From positions 1-49,183 of the forward strand of contig CAUJDW010000068.1 in the NCBI GenBank assembly GCA_963169455.1: a DNA stretch of 49,183 nt. Direction: 5' to 3'. The notes under the pieces are model-generated. The model had not been told where the DNA came from and did no database searches. It saw nothing but the letters and a program-made list of their open reading frames with translations. The DNA is from Bacteroidota bacterium. Lineage in GTDB: Bacteria > Bacteroidota > Bacteroidia > Chitinophagales > Saprospiraceae. Shown here piece by piece: positions 16,159-24,342 of this stretch (position 1 is its first letter; every line of letters starts with the position of its first letter). A program made the position numbers and the translations under genes.

Positions 16159-18684
16159 ATGCCCAACGACAACTGGAAATCTGTTGAGGCCCACTTTTTT
16201 CGCATACGGGAACTGCCTGCTGAAGAGCAGGCTTCCGCCCTGGAAGCGCTGGCTGCTGAGGAGCCTGAAGCCTGCCGAGAGTTGCAGGAGTTGCTCGGGG
16301 AAGAACAAACCCTGCATCCGGTGCTGAAAACAAGGCCGCTGGGCCCCCGCCTTTTAGCAGAAGCACAGCAACTGGAAGGAAGGCAAATCGGCGCTTTTCG
16401 CCTGGGCAGGCTGCTGGGGAAAGGAGGCATGGGCGCCGTTTACCTGGCGCACCGCACAGACGGGGAATTCGACCAGCAGGTGGCGCTGAAACTGATCCCC
16501 CCCGAACGGCTGAGCGAAACCGCACTCGGGCGGTTCCGAAAGGAGCGACAGATACTGGCCGGCCTGCAACATCCCAATATTGCCCGCCTTTACGATGGCG
16601 GAAAAACAGATGACGGCCAAGTCTATTTCACGATGGAGTACATCGACGGGCAGCCGCTGCTGCAATTTTGCGAAGAGCGTCAATGTTCTCTCCGGCAGCG
16701 AATAAGCATGCTGCTCGACATTTGCAGCGCCATCGCCTACGCCCACAGCAGGATGGTCCTGCACCTCGACATCAAACCAGGCAACATCCTGGCGGGCCCC
16801 GACGGCATCCCCAAAGTCCTGGATTTCGGCATTTCGGAGGAGAGTGTCAGCCACCAGGGAAATTCACCGGCCGCCAGGGCTTATACCCCTGCCTATGCCG
16901 CCCCGGAACAGTTGCGGGGAGAGGGGCCGGCCGCCACCCATGACGTTTATGCTCTTGGCGTGCTGCTCTACCAACTGCTGACGGGCCAGCTTCCCTATTC
17001 CCGCGAGCAATACGCCACGGCCCGGGCTCAGGAGGAAGCCGTGAAAGAACCCCCTCCCCCACCGAGCGCCCGCCTGTCAGGGCCTGCCGCCAGCGCCGTC
17101 CGGGGCGACCTGGACGCCATTGGCCTCAAAGCCCTGGCGGCAGATCCGGCAAGCCGCTACCAGAGCGTCAACCAGATGATGGAGGACCTCCGGGCATGGC
17201 TGGATCAACGCCCCATTTCCCTCAAATCCGGTTCCCTGTACCGCTCCCGCAAATTCATCCGGCGCAACTACCGGCTGTTGGCCACCATCGCCATTGCCCT
17301 GATGCTTATACTGGCGCTGGCCATACACTACGCATTCCGGCTGCAGGCGGAGCGCAACCAGGCCCTGGCCGAGGCTGCCAAAGCCCGGCAACTCATGAGT
17401 TTGCTCACCGACGCTTTCCGTGCTGCCGACCCTTTCGTTACCCAGGGGGATACCGTTACCGCAGCCACCATCCTCGGGCGCGCCTCCGGGCGGATGGAGG
17501 CTCAGTTGGCCGGACAGCCGGAATTGCTCGCGGAAATGTCGCTGGCGCTGGCCGGGGTCTATTGCTCGCTGAGCAACCACATTATGGGAGATTCCCTTGC
17601 CCGCCGCGCCGTAGCGCTGTACGAAGGCCAGCTGCCGGCTGAGAAAGGCGCGCTGGCAGAAGCCTGTTTCCAGCTCGGAGAGGCCCGGTACGGGCTGGGG
17701 GAATACATGGCAGCCCGGGAAAGTATAGAAAAAGCCCTTTTTATCTATCAGGCCCTCGGCGGCAGGCAGGAACAAATAGCCGAATGCTACTTCACCCTGG
17801 GGGATATCGCCATCGACCAGCTGTCGTACCATCGGGCTGATTCTCTGCACCGCAAAGCCCGTGATTTATACCTGCAACTCTACCAGCCTCCCCATGAAAA
17901 ACTGGCGGCATCTCTGCATGCCCTTGCTGACATTCAGCGCAAACTCGGAAATTTCCGGGAAGCGGAGCAGCACTACCAGGCATCTTTGGCGATGAAGCAG
18001 CTCCTTTTCAAAGAACCCCATACCGAGATCGCCTACACCCTCAACCATCTGGCCAGCCTTTACTACAATATGGAACAACCCGAAAAGGCCCTTCCCTACG
18101 CACAAGCGTCCTTCGAACAGCGGCTGGCCGTGCTTGGGCCCCTGCACGAGGAGGCCATGGCCAGCCAGTCCAACCTCACGCGCATTTACACCCAGATGGG
18201 CGATTATAAAAAAGCGCTGGCTATACGCCTGGAATTGCTGGAAAAGGCGCGCCAGGTTTATGCGGGCCGCCCACACCCGTATATTCTTTTCCACCTCCAC
18301 TCGATCGGGAGCCTCCACCTGAAGCTGGGGCAAAACCAGGAAGCCGAAGCTGCCCTGCGGCAGGCCACAGGCATGGCGGCAAGCCTGAACTACGCCGAAA
18401 CGAGCCCGGAGCGAACTGCACGCTTTCACCAGCAACTGGGCGAGGCTGTTTTCCTGCAGGAGCGGTATTCAGAAGCGGCCTCCATATTGCAGGGCGCCCT
18501 GGAATTCCTGCCACAAGGCGCCGCAGAGGCCGGCCCCATCCGCTACCACCTGAGCCGTTGTTACCTGGCGCTGGGCCAGCAACAGAAAGCCAGGGCGGAG
18601 TTGGAAGCCGCCCGGGCCATCATGGAACGATCCCCAGGGGAAAACCGGGAGTTGCTCGAAAAAGCCGCAGCGCTGCTGCAGTAG
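16159..18684 (+). CDS. Membrane Ser/Thr protein kinase with TPR sensor
   Basis: An 841-residue one-pass membrane kinase. The kinase domain (about 80-345) has GKGGMGAVY (glycine loop), Lys111 in VALK, catalytic HLDIKPGN (Asp204, with Leu in place of the usual Arg of HRD), DFG at 222-224, and YAAPEQ. A hydrophobic helix follows (about 372-394, LLATIAIALMLILALAIHY), then some 450 residues of TPRs, which would face the periplasm if the kinase is cytoplasmic. Residues 1-75 are acidic and helical. Partnered with the ECF sigma gene upstream, from which it probably shares a transcript. The gene ends 5 bp before the convergent cytolysin-like gene. Confidence 0.92.
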   Translation: MPNDNWKSVEAHFFRIRELPAEEQASALEALAAEEPEACRELQELLGEEQTLHPVLKTRPLGPRLLAEAQQLEGRQIGAFRLGRLLGKGGMGAVYLAHRTDGEFDQQVALKLIPPERLSETALGRFRKERQILAGLQHPNIARLYDGGKTDDGQVYFTMEYIDGQPLLQFCEERQCSLRQRISMLLDICSAIAYAHSRMVLHLDIKPGNILAGPDGIPKVLDFGISEESVSHQGNSPAARAYTPAYAAPEQLRGEGPAATHDVYALGVLLYQLLTGQLPYSREQYATARAQEEAVKEPPPPPSARLSGPAASAVRGDLDAIGLKALAADPASRYQSVNQMMEDLRAWLDQRPISLKSGSLYRSRKFIRRNYRLLATIAIALMLILALAIHYAFRLQAERNQALAEAAKARQLMSLLTDAFRAADPFVTQGDTVTAATILGRASGRMEAQLAGQPELLAEMSLALAGVYCSLSNHIMGDSLARRAVALYEGQLPAEKGALAEACFQLGEARYGLGEYMAARESIEKALFIYQALGGRQEQIAECYFTLGDIAIDQLSYHRADSLHRKARDLYLQLYQPPHEKLAASLHALADIQRKLGNFREAEQHYQASLAMKQLLFKEPHTEIAYTLNHLASLYYNMEQPEKALPYAQASFEQRLAVLGPLHEEAMASQSNLTRIYTQMGDYKKALAIRLELLEKARQVYAGRPHPYILFHLHSIGSLHLKLGQNQEAEAALRQATGMAASLNYAETSPERTARFHQQLGEAVFLQERYSEAASILQGALEFLPQGAAEAGPIRYHLSRCYLALGQQQKARAELEAARAIMERSPGENRELLEKAAALLQ

Positions 18685-18689
18685 GCCGG

Positions 18690-20531
18690 TCAATCCGGAA
18701 CAACCAGGTCATAAACGTCCGTAAAGCCTTTCTGCCCGTGGTAAATGGCAAACCTTGTCCCGTCCTTGTTAAAAAGGATCTGATAATACTGGTACCCCGT
18801 CAGCCCATCGAATATCTGCTCGTTCGTCCTGACCTGCAGGGCTGCGCCCACGCTGGGAAAGGGAATGAAGAACATGTTTCCGCCCCAGTCTTCCAGGCTG
18901 GAGACGGGCCCAAAGGTCCCACCCCCTACTGTGGGGTTGTAAACGGCCCATTTGGTGCCCAGGGAGTTGAAATGGATGGATCGGCCGCCGGTGTAGAATA
19001 AAGCGGCGCCTACCACCCCGGCTTCTCCGGCCGAGGGATTCAGGAAGGGGTGCTGCCCGTCGGCCCCCCACACACTTAGCGGAAAAACCGAAGACCAGGC
19101 GCCACTAGTATTTAAAGTAGCATAGTTCTTTCCTTCCCTATCGAACACAAAAATGGTCTCGTTGAATATCTGAGCGGCGCTAACAGCATCAAACGGGCAA
19201 CCTGCCAGCCGCCCTTCCTGTTCCTCCAGGCCGTATATATTCTGGACGGCGCCATTCACGATTTGGGCGTAGCGCTCGCCGTCCTTGCTGAATAAGAGCA
19301 CATTGCTCTGGTCGGGGTCTATGGCGCAGGCGGCGCCTATGCCCTCCGTGCCGAATACGCCATGCCAGGCGTGGGTAAAAGCCGGTGGTTTCATATTGTA
19401 GGCCGGGCGGCAATTGGGCACGGTAAACCTGGATGCCACGTTCACCCCAACCGTTTGATAGGGCGGCGCCAGGGCGTTCATCTTATAGGACAGCGGGGCG
19501 CCGGTTTCGATAGCCCCACCCTCGGTCAGGAATTCGTGCAGGGCAGCCAGATCGCCCCGGAATGCCGCGGCAGCCAGGCTGGCGTCGCCGCCCATGGCGA
19601 ACACTTTGATCTGCACATCCGACAATTCATTGACGTACCTGGCGCCTCCGCTTATTTGGCCGCTCGTCAGCCCCGCATCATAGGATGCCCGGATGGAAGC
19701 CTGCATTTCGCTTGCCGAAGCAGTGGACTCGATCAACAGATAAAACCGACGCCCATAGGTAACGGATTTGATAAAAACCGGGGGGTTGCCCTCGCCTATG
19801 AAGGGCCTGAGATCTTCAGGTTTTACGCTCGGGGCAAAAACCTCATCGTAAGAAGTGGGCGTTTCATAACTGATCGTGTAGTATTGCTGTACAAAATCTA
19901 CCAGAAAGCGGTTGTACTGCTTGTCACTGCTAAAGGATAGTTTTGAAGAAAAGCCTGTGGTCAGGGTGTTCACTTTCACCCCCAGGTTCAGCGCCAGTTC
20001 TTCCTTCGACCGAACCTGGCGTTCGGTGTAATTGAAGTTGGCGGCCAGAACGCCGTTATTTTCCTCGATGATGCGGTTGATGGCGGCGATCACATTGCCC
20101 TGGTTTACCTCATCTACCGTTTGGTTGGTAAACTGGCTGCCGTTGACGAGGTTGATGGTAAAGCGCCCACCGGCCCGCTTAACTTTTATGGCATCCGGCG
20201 TAGCTTTATCCAATGATTTTCCCTGCAGCAGATTGCCCGGCCAGACCACATCAGAGTTGGGGTCGAAGGTGCGGTATTCTCCTACTGCGCCGGCGGCGTC
20301 CACTTCAATCTCTTCGCAAATCCAGTTGCTGGAAAAATTGAAGTCCGTAACGGTCGTGTCCCGGCTGACTACGAGCGGCGATTCCGTTTCCGGCGAGCCG
20401 CCACATTCGACCAGCTCGGCAATGCTGGCCGAATGGCAGGGTGTATCGGGCAGCACATCCGGTTTTTTACAGGCTGAAATGAAAATCGCAGCGGCAAAAG
20501 CTGACAATAACAGAGCATACAGGGATTTCAT
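18690..20531 (-). CDS. Thiol-activated-cytolysin-like lipoprotein with four-repeat C-terminus
   Basis: A 613-residue predicted lipoprotein. The start at 20531 gives a clean lipoprotein leader (AAAIFISAC); a longer frame upstream adds 96 residues unlike a leader. Residues about 100-372 match the thiol-activated cytolysin family: VNQGNVIAAINRIIEEN, LALNLGVKVNT, KQYNRFLVDFVQQYYTISYE, FIKSVTYGRRFYLLIES, YVNELSDVQIKVFAMGG. These cover the pore-forming core. The C-terminal domain with the cholesterol-binding undecapeptide is absent. In its place residues about 380-613 hold four related units with LLFSKDGERYAQI, FVFDREGKNYATL, IHFNSLGTKWAVY and ILFNKDGTRFAIY, suggesting a hemopexin-like four-bladed propeller. 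Related CDC-like proteins are known in Bacteroidota. Target and partner are unknown. Confidence 0.85.
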   Translation of the reverse strand: MKSLYALLLSAFAAAIFISACKKPDVLPDTPCHSASIAELVECGGSPETESPLVVSRDTTVTDFNFSSNWICEEIEVDAAGAVGEYRTFDPNSDVVWPGNLLQGKSLDKATPDAIKVKRAGGRFTINLVNGSQFTNQTVDEVNQGNVIAAINRIIEENNGVLAANFNYTERQVRSKEELALNLGVKVNTLTTGFSSKLSFSSDKQYNRFLVDFVQQYYTISYETPTSYDEVFAPSVKPEDLRPFIGEGNPPVFIKSVTYGRRFYLLIESTASASEMQASIRASYDAGLTSGQISGGARYVNELSDVQIKVFAMGGDASLAAAAFRGDLAALHEFLTEGGAIETGAPLSYKMNALAPPYQTVGVNVASRFTVPNCRPAYNMKPPAFTHAWHGVFGTEGIGAACAIDPDQSNVLLFSKDGERYAQIVNGAVQNIYGLEEQEGRLAGCPFDAVSAAQIFNETIFVFDREGKNYATLNTSGAWSSVFPLSVWGADGQHPFLNPSAGEAGVVGAALFYTGGRSIHFNSLGTKWAVYNPTVGGGTFGPVSSLEDWGGNMFFIPFPSVGAALQVRTNEQIFDGLTGYQYYQILFNKDGTRFAIYHGQKGFTDVYDLVVPD

Positions 20532-20700
20532 GAATCGAGGTTTTGGTTCGAAAAAATGGTTTACCCCTGTACGCGAAAAAAGGCAGGAAAAGCGCTCACG
20601 GAAAACGAAGTTTTTTTCAACAAAAACGGAGCGCGGCGAAATGATAATCAAAAAGCCTGAGAGGGCTTTGCCTGCGTAACGGGCAAAGGCCCGCGTTTCC

Positions 20701-21876
20701 TCAGCTTCCCCGGATGACATCCGTCCCATCCACCGGATGCACGAAATAGTATTCGCAATGAATGCCATACTGCCGGAAATAGGCTTTGGTAATTTCTTTG
20801 AGGAGTTTTTCTTTGGCATCCTTGCGCACCAGGTTGATGGTGCATCCCCCGAAGCCGCCCCCCATCACCCGGGCGCCAAGCACGCCTGGATACCCGGAGG
20901 CGAAATCCACCAGGAAATCGATCTCCGGGCAGCTCACTTCGTATTCATCGCGCAGGCCCTCGTGGGTAACCAGCAGCAGGGCGCCGAGGCGCTCCAACTC
21001 CCCCTTCCACAGGCATCGGCAGGCTTCCTGAAGGCGGGCATTTTCCTTCACCACGTAAATACAGCGCCGGTAAATGGCATCCTCCAACTCGCTGCGGTGC
21101 AGCTTCAGCATGTCGAGTGTGACATCCCTCAGGCTGCTTATTTCCGGATAGTGCCGCCGCAAAACGGCCACCCCGGCTTTACATTCCGCCACCCGCTTCG
21201 GATATTCCGAATCGCCCAGGTCGTGTTTGACCTTGGAATCTACCAGCACCAGTTCGCAATCGCCCAGATCCAGGGGGATGTATTCGTGGTTGAGCGAGCG
21301 GCAATCCAGGCGGATGGCCTGCCCTTCGCGGCCCATGAGGCTGGCGAACTGGTCCATAATGCCGCAGGGCACGCCGACAAATTCGTGGGAAGCGCGCTGG
21401 GCCAGCAGGGCGAGTTCCTTGCGGTTGTATTCCAGGCTGAAGAGGGCGCACACCCCCAGAGCGAAACCGCACTCCAGGGCTGCCGAGGAGCTCATGCCCG
21501 AGCCGATGGGCAGGTTGCCGCCGAACACGCAGTCGATGCCTTCCAGGGCGACGCCTCCTTTTTCAAACTGCTGCAGAACCCCCATCAGGTGGTTGGCCCA
21601 CACCGAAGGGCCGGGCTGCATGTCCTTCAGTTGAAAACTGAAGCGCTCTTCGATATTGGCGGCGTAGAAGTTACATTCCCTGGTGCCGTTCTCCGCCAGG
21701 GCAAAAAAGATATATTTATCGACAGCTGCCGGCAGCACAAAGCCATCGTTGTAATCCGTATGCTCGCCGATGACGTTGATCCGGCCGCTGGCCCGGATCA
21801 GAATAGGCGGGTTTTCGAAACGCGCTTCGTATTGCTCCACGATATCGGATAGCCCGAGCATCTGCATATTCATCAT
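20701..21876 (-). CDS. galK: Galactokinase
   Basis: A 391-residue GHMP kinase that phosphorylates galactose at C1 using ATP, the entry step of the Leloir pathway in the cytoplasm. Signature [16 protein letters not shown] lies at 31-46, the ATP loop [11 protein letters not shown] at 123-133, and the third motif MGGGFGGCT near 340. Length is normal for the family. No galT, galE or galactose transporter is in the window, so the gene stands alone. GCAATATA at 21890-21897 reads TATATTGC on the minus strand, a possible -7 box. The cytolysin-like gene follows 170 bp downstream on the same strand. Confidence 0.96.
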   Translation of the reverse strand: MMNMQMLGLSDIVEQYEARFENPPILIRASGRINVIGEHTDYNDGFVLPAAVDKYIFFALAENGTRECNFYAANIEERFSFQLKDMQPGPSVWANHLMGVLQQFEKGGVALEGIDCVFGGNLPIGSGMSSSAALECGFALGVCALFSLEYNRKELALLAQRASHEFVGVPCGIMDQFASLMGREGQAIRLDCRSLNHEYIPLDLGDCELVLVDSKVKHDLGDSEYPKRVAECKAGVAVLRRHYPEISSLRDVTLDMLKLHRSELEDAIYRRCIYVVKENARLQEACRCLWKGELERLGALLLVTHEGLRDEYEVSCPEIDFLVDFASGYPGVLGARVMGGGFGGCTINLVRKDAKEKLLKEITKAYFRQYGIHCEYYFVHPVDGTDVIRGS

Positions 21877-22026
21877 CTGCTTTTTCAGGGCAATATACGG
21901 AATTGGGTATTACCGGGGGTAAATTTGGGCTCATCCATATCCCCGCTTTGCAGCCCGGCAGAGGCATCGGCCCGTCCCGGGAATTATTTTTAGCCCGCAG
22001 GGGTTTCATTTTTGTATAAAGCCTTT

Positions 22027-22034
22027 TACCTTTG
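22027..22034 (+). promoter_or_regulatory. -7 box for the tRNA-Ser gene
   Basis: TACCTTTG is a perfect TAnnTTTG and lies 18 bp before the first base of the tRNA. The -33 region has TTT but not TTG at the expected spacing. Confidence 0.5.
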
Positions 22035-22052
22035 CATCCGCTTTTTAAAGCC

Positions 22053-22137
22053 GGAGGAGTGGCAGAGCGGTTGATTGCACCGGTCTTGAAAACCGGCGTA
22101 CCGAGAGGTACCGGGGGTTCGAATCCCTCCTCCTCCG
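22053..22137 (+). tRNA. tRNA-Ser (anticodon UGA)
   Basis: An 85-base class II tRNA. The acceptor stem pairs GGAGGAG with CTCCTCC. The anticodon arm is CCGGT-CTTGAAA-ACCGG with anticodon TGA at 22087-22089. A long variable arm (ACC-GAGA-GGT core) marks serine, and the T arm has the TTCGAAT loop. The discriminator is G and CCA is not encoded. The truncated agmatine deiminase copy begins 42 bp after it. Confidence 0.97.
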
Positions 22138-22167
22138 CTCAATTGATTAACAATCTCCCCAACGCCC

Positions 22168-22262
22168 TATCTTCGCCCCATGAACCGACGACTACCCGCC
22201 GAATGGGAACCGCAGAGCGCCGTGCAGTTCACCTTTCCCCATGCGCACAGCGACTGGGCCGA
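22168..22262 (+). repeat. 95-bp direct repeat, copy 1
   Basis: Identical over 95 bp to 23031-23125, covering 12 bp before the start codon and the first 83 bp of the agmatine deiminase gene. The flanks still resemble each other imperfectly: about 15 of 18 bases upstream, and an encoded WAEMLDSKI against WADVLDAVI downstream. The toxin-antitoxin pair lies between the copies. Confidence 0.95.
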
Positions 22263-22356
22263 AATGTTGGATTCCAAAATCGTTACATGGATGGAAATCA
22301 AAATTGCCGCAACCGTAATTTTACGAACCCTTTTTCATTTTCTACTACCAAAATAA
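22180..22356 (+). pseudogene. Truncated 5' copy of the agmatine deiminase gene
   Basis: This frame begins with the same 27 codons as the intact gene at 23043 and stays recognisably similar for about seven more (EMLDSKI against DVLDAVI). It then runs into unrelated sequence and stops after 58 residues. Its 3' part overlaps the end of the DUF5615 gene on the other strand. It keeps the sequence directly after tRNA-Ser, including TTG at 22143-22145 and TATCTTCG at 22168-22175, a plausible original promoter. It encodes none of the catalytic residues and is almost certainly non-functional. Confidence 0.8.
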
Positions 22357-22678
22357 ATGGATGGGAAAATTCAAGATTGGCGCTTAGTAATGCGCGAAAA
22401 GCCTGGATATGCACCTGAGGAGAATGATGGCCGGGACGTAGATAGATTACTCCCCAAAAGGGAACTTCATCCCGAAAGATCAATGTTCCAAAATCGCTGT
22501 CTTGGCTAATTACAACCCGTTGTTGTTTAAACGCCAATTCCAGTATTTCTCTATCGGTCTTCCCAAATAATCCTTCTTCCTTGATGTCAAAAACGTCAAA
22601 TCCCTCACTCCTAAGGAAGTCTAAGAGTTCTTTATCGATGTTTTCATCAGTGAGGAATTGAAACTCTCGAATAATCAT
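22298..22678 (-). CDS. DUF5615 PIN-like protein, probable toxin
   Basis: A 126-residue protein of the DUF5615 PIN-like group. Visible hallmarks are the N-terminal FLTDENIDKELLDFLRSEGF, the KTDREILELA helix, and VVISQDSDFGTLIF with the acidic DSDF motif. The spaced Asp/Glu residues are those expected to bind metal in a PIN-fold nuclease. Such genes pair with DUF433 genes as putative toxin-antitoxin modules. Here the start codon overlaps the DUF433 stop by 4 bp (ATGA). The local sequence is clearly more AT-rich than the surroundings, which suggests recent acquisition. Toxicity is inferred from family and context. Confidence 0.88.
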   Translation of the reverse strand: MIIREFQFLTDENIDKELLDFLRSEGFDVFDIKEEGLFGKTDREILELAFKQQRVVISQDSDFGTLIFRDEVPFWGVIYLRPGHHSPQVHIQAFRALLSANLEFSHPFILVVENEKGFVKLRLRQF

Positions 22679-22911
22679 GCCGGAGAACGAACTTCTATGA
22701 CGATCTCATTCTTAAAAAATCGGGCAACATACCTGATCGCCTCCATTACAAGTTCTTCCGTAAGCAGTGGATGTTTCTGGGCAATACTTTCAGGTGTGCC
22801 ACCAGTACCCAACCATTCCATGATCAGCTCGACACTGATCCGGGTACCCTTGATACAAGGTTTGCCATTAAGAATTTCGGGATCCGAAACAATATTGGGA
22901 AAGAGGTTCAT
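22675..22911 (-). CDS. DUF433 protein, probable antitoxin
   Basis: A 78-residue DUF433 protein: DPEILNGKPCIKGTRISVELIMEWL at the N-terminus, then GGTPESIAQKHPLLTEELVMEAIRYVA, a winged-helix-like DNA-binding pattern. DUF433 proteins are the usual partners of DUF5615 or PIN-like toxins and probably repress their own promoter. The start at 22911 gives the normal family N-terminus; in-frame ATGs at 22956 and 22983 would add residues unlike the family. No clear Shine-Dalgarno precedes it. Translationally coupled to the toxin gene. Confidence 0.85.
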   Translation of the reverse strand: MNLFPNIVSDPEILNGKPCIKGTRISVELIMEWLGTGGTPESIAQKHPLLTEELVMEAIRYVARFFKNEIVIEVRSPA

Positions 22912-23030
22912 ACAGAAGATTATAGTGTTTTCAAAAATACTATTATTTAAGGACATCAACAAAGAAGGGTACTGCAAATTCATATATTACTCCTTCTTTT
23001 TCAAACCTACCTATTATCCCCCCAACCCCT

Positions 23031-23125
23031 TATCTTCGCCCCATGAACCGACGACTACCCGCCGAATGGGAACCGCAGAGCGCCGTGCAGTTCACCTTTC
23101 CCCATGCGCACAGCGACTGGGCCGA
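23031..23125 (+). repeat. 95-bp direct repeat, copy 2
   Basis: Second, in-gene copy of the repeat at 22168-22262. It contains TATCTTCG at 23031-23038 and the first 83 bp of the intact agmatine deiminase gene. Unlike copy 1, it has no TTG at about 20-22 bp upstream of the -7-like box. Confidence 0.95.
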
Positions 23126-24065
23126 TGTGCTCGATGCTGTTATCCCTTGTTTTGCAGATGCCATTATCGCTGTCAGCCGTTTTGAGAAAGTGTTGGTAGT
23201 TTGCCACAACAGGGCGGAGGTGGCGGCTCATCTGAAGGGCGCCGTTCAGGAAAACCTGCTCCTGGCGGAATGCCCCAGCAACGACACCTGGGCGCGCGAC
23301 CATGGCGCCATCACCGTGGAGGAAAACGGGCAGTGGGTGCTGCTGGATTTTATGTTCAACGGCTGGGGGCTGAAATTCCCTGCTTTTCACGACAACCTCA
23401 TCACGGGGCGGCTGCATGAGGAGGGCGTTTTCGGGGCTTTGCCGCTGCGCCGCCCGGGGCTGGTGCTGGAAGGCGGGGGCATCGAAAGCGACGGGCGGGG
23501 AACCCTGCTTACGACGGCGGAATGCCTGCTCTCGCCCAACCGCAACCCCCACCTCAGCCAGGCGGAAATCGAAGCCCGCCTGGCCGAATGGCTGGGCGCC
23601 GATCATTTCCTCTGGCTCCACCACGGCTACCTGGCCGGCGATGATACCGACTCCCATATCGATACCCTTGCGCGCTTGTGCCCGGATGACACCATCGCCT
23701 ACGTGCAGTGCAACGACCCGGATGATGAACATTTCGAGGCAATGAAAGCCATGGAAAAGGAGCTTATTGCGTTTCGCACCAGGGCCGGCCAACCATACCG
23801 GCTAGTCCCCCTGCCCTGGCCACGGGCCTGCCATGCCGCCGACGGCCACCGCCTGCCGGCCACCTACGCCAACTTCCTGGCCATCAACGGCGCTGTACTG
23901 GTTCCCACCTACGGTGTTCCACAGGATGAAGCGGCGCTGGAAATCATCGGAACATGCTTCCCCGGCAGGGAGGTAATCGGCATAAACTGCCGGATGCTGA
24001 TCGAACAACACGGCTCGCTGCATTGTATTACGATGCAGTTTCCCCGGGGGGTAGTGAATGGTTGA
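23043..24065 (+). CDS. aguA: Agmatine deiminase family protein
   Basis: A 340-residue guanidino-group-modifying enzyme of the agmatine deiminase/Porphyromonas-type PAD family. Key segments are NDTWARDHGAI, LEGGGIESDGRG, DDTDSHIDTLAR, and the catalytic cysteine in GSLHCITMQFP (Cys328). It should hydrolyse agmatine to N-carbamoylputrescine and ammonia in the cytoplasm. The gene 278 bp downstream encodes the next enzyme, which supports agmatine over peptidyl-arginine as substrate. No signal peptide is present. Its promoter region was altered by the upstream insertion: a partial copy of its 5' end sits beside tRNA-Ser. Confidence 0.92.
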   Translation: MNRRLPAEWEPQSAVQFTFPHAHSDWADVLDAVIPCFADAIIAVSRFEKVLVVCHNRAEVAAHLKGAVQENLLLAECPSNDTWARDHGAITVEENGQWVLLDFMFNGWGLKFPAFHDNLITGRLHEEGVFGALPLRRPGLVLEGGGIESDGRGTLLTTAECLLSPNRNPHLSQAEIEARLAEWLGADHFLWLHHGYLAGDDTDSHIDTLARLCPDDTIAYVQCNDPDDEHFEAMKAMEKELIAFRTRAGQPYRLVPLPWPRACHAADGHRLPATYANFLAINGAVLVPTYGVPQDEAALEIIGTCFPGREVIGINCRMLIEQHGSLHCITMQFPRGVVNG

Positions 24066-24100
24066 GGGGGAATCTTCAGATAACTGGGCCAACAGCCCAC

Positions 24101-24200
24101 TAAAAGCCTGGTTATCACGGGAACTTGGAACTTGGAACTTGAAACTTGGAACTTGGAACTTGAAACTTGAAACTTGAAACTTGAAACATTGAACAGTCCC
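24101..24200. repeat. Intergenic repeat, expanded copy, with AACTTGR tandem array
   Basis: Bases 24101-24124 match 190-213 with one mismatch. Then 24121-24187 is an array of about nine units of AACTTGG or AACTTGA, closing with GAACAGTCCC at 24191-24200 as in the short copy. The array is not a CRISPR: the unit is 7 bp and contiguous. It lies between the agmatine deiminase and amidase genes and may vary in length between strains. Confidence 0.8.
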
Positions 24201-24342
24201 TACGCTTTCACGGGGTATCAGAGGTTCACAGCGTTCACCCCCGCTCCGTGCAACTCCGTGTTTTCCCTGTGTGGCTCCGAGTCAAAAAACAGGGCTTTCC
24301 AGCGCCCTCAACACCATAACTGCGAAAAAACACAGCCGTCTT

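Noticed and set aside
20532-20819. N-terminal extension of the cytolysin-like protein up to 20819
   Set aside because: It would place 96 basic, unstructured residues before a clear lipoprotein leader and overlap the end of galK.
22053-23042. tRNA-Ser as an integration site for the toxin-antitoxin segment
   Set aside because: No copy of the tRNA 3' end is found at the other junction and no integrase is present. The repeat that brackets the segment is the deiminase gene start, not the tRNA.
24121-24187. Possible CRISPR array
   Set aside because: The unit is only 7 bp, there are no unique spacers, and no cas genes are present.
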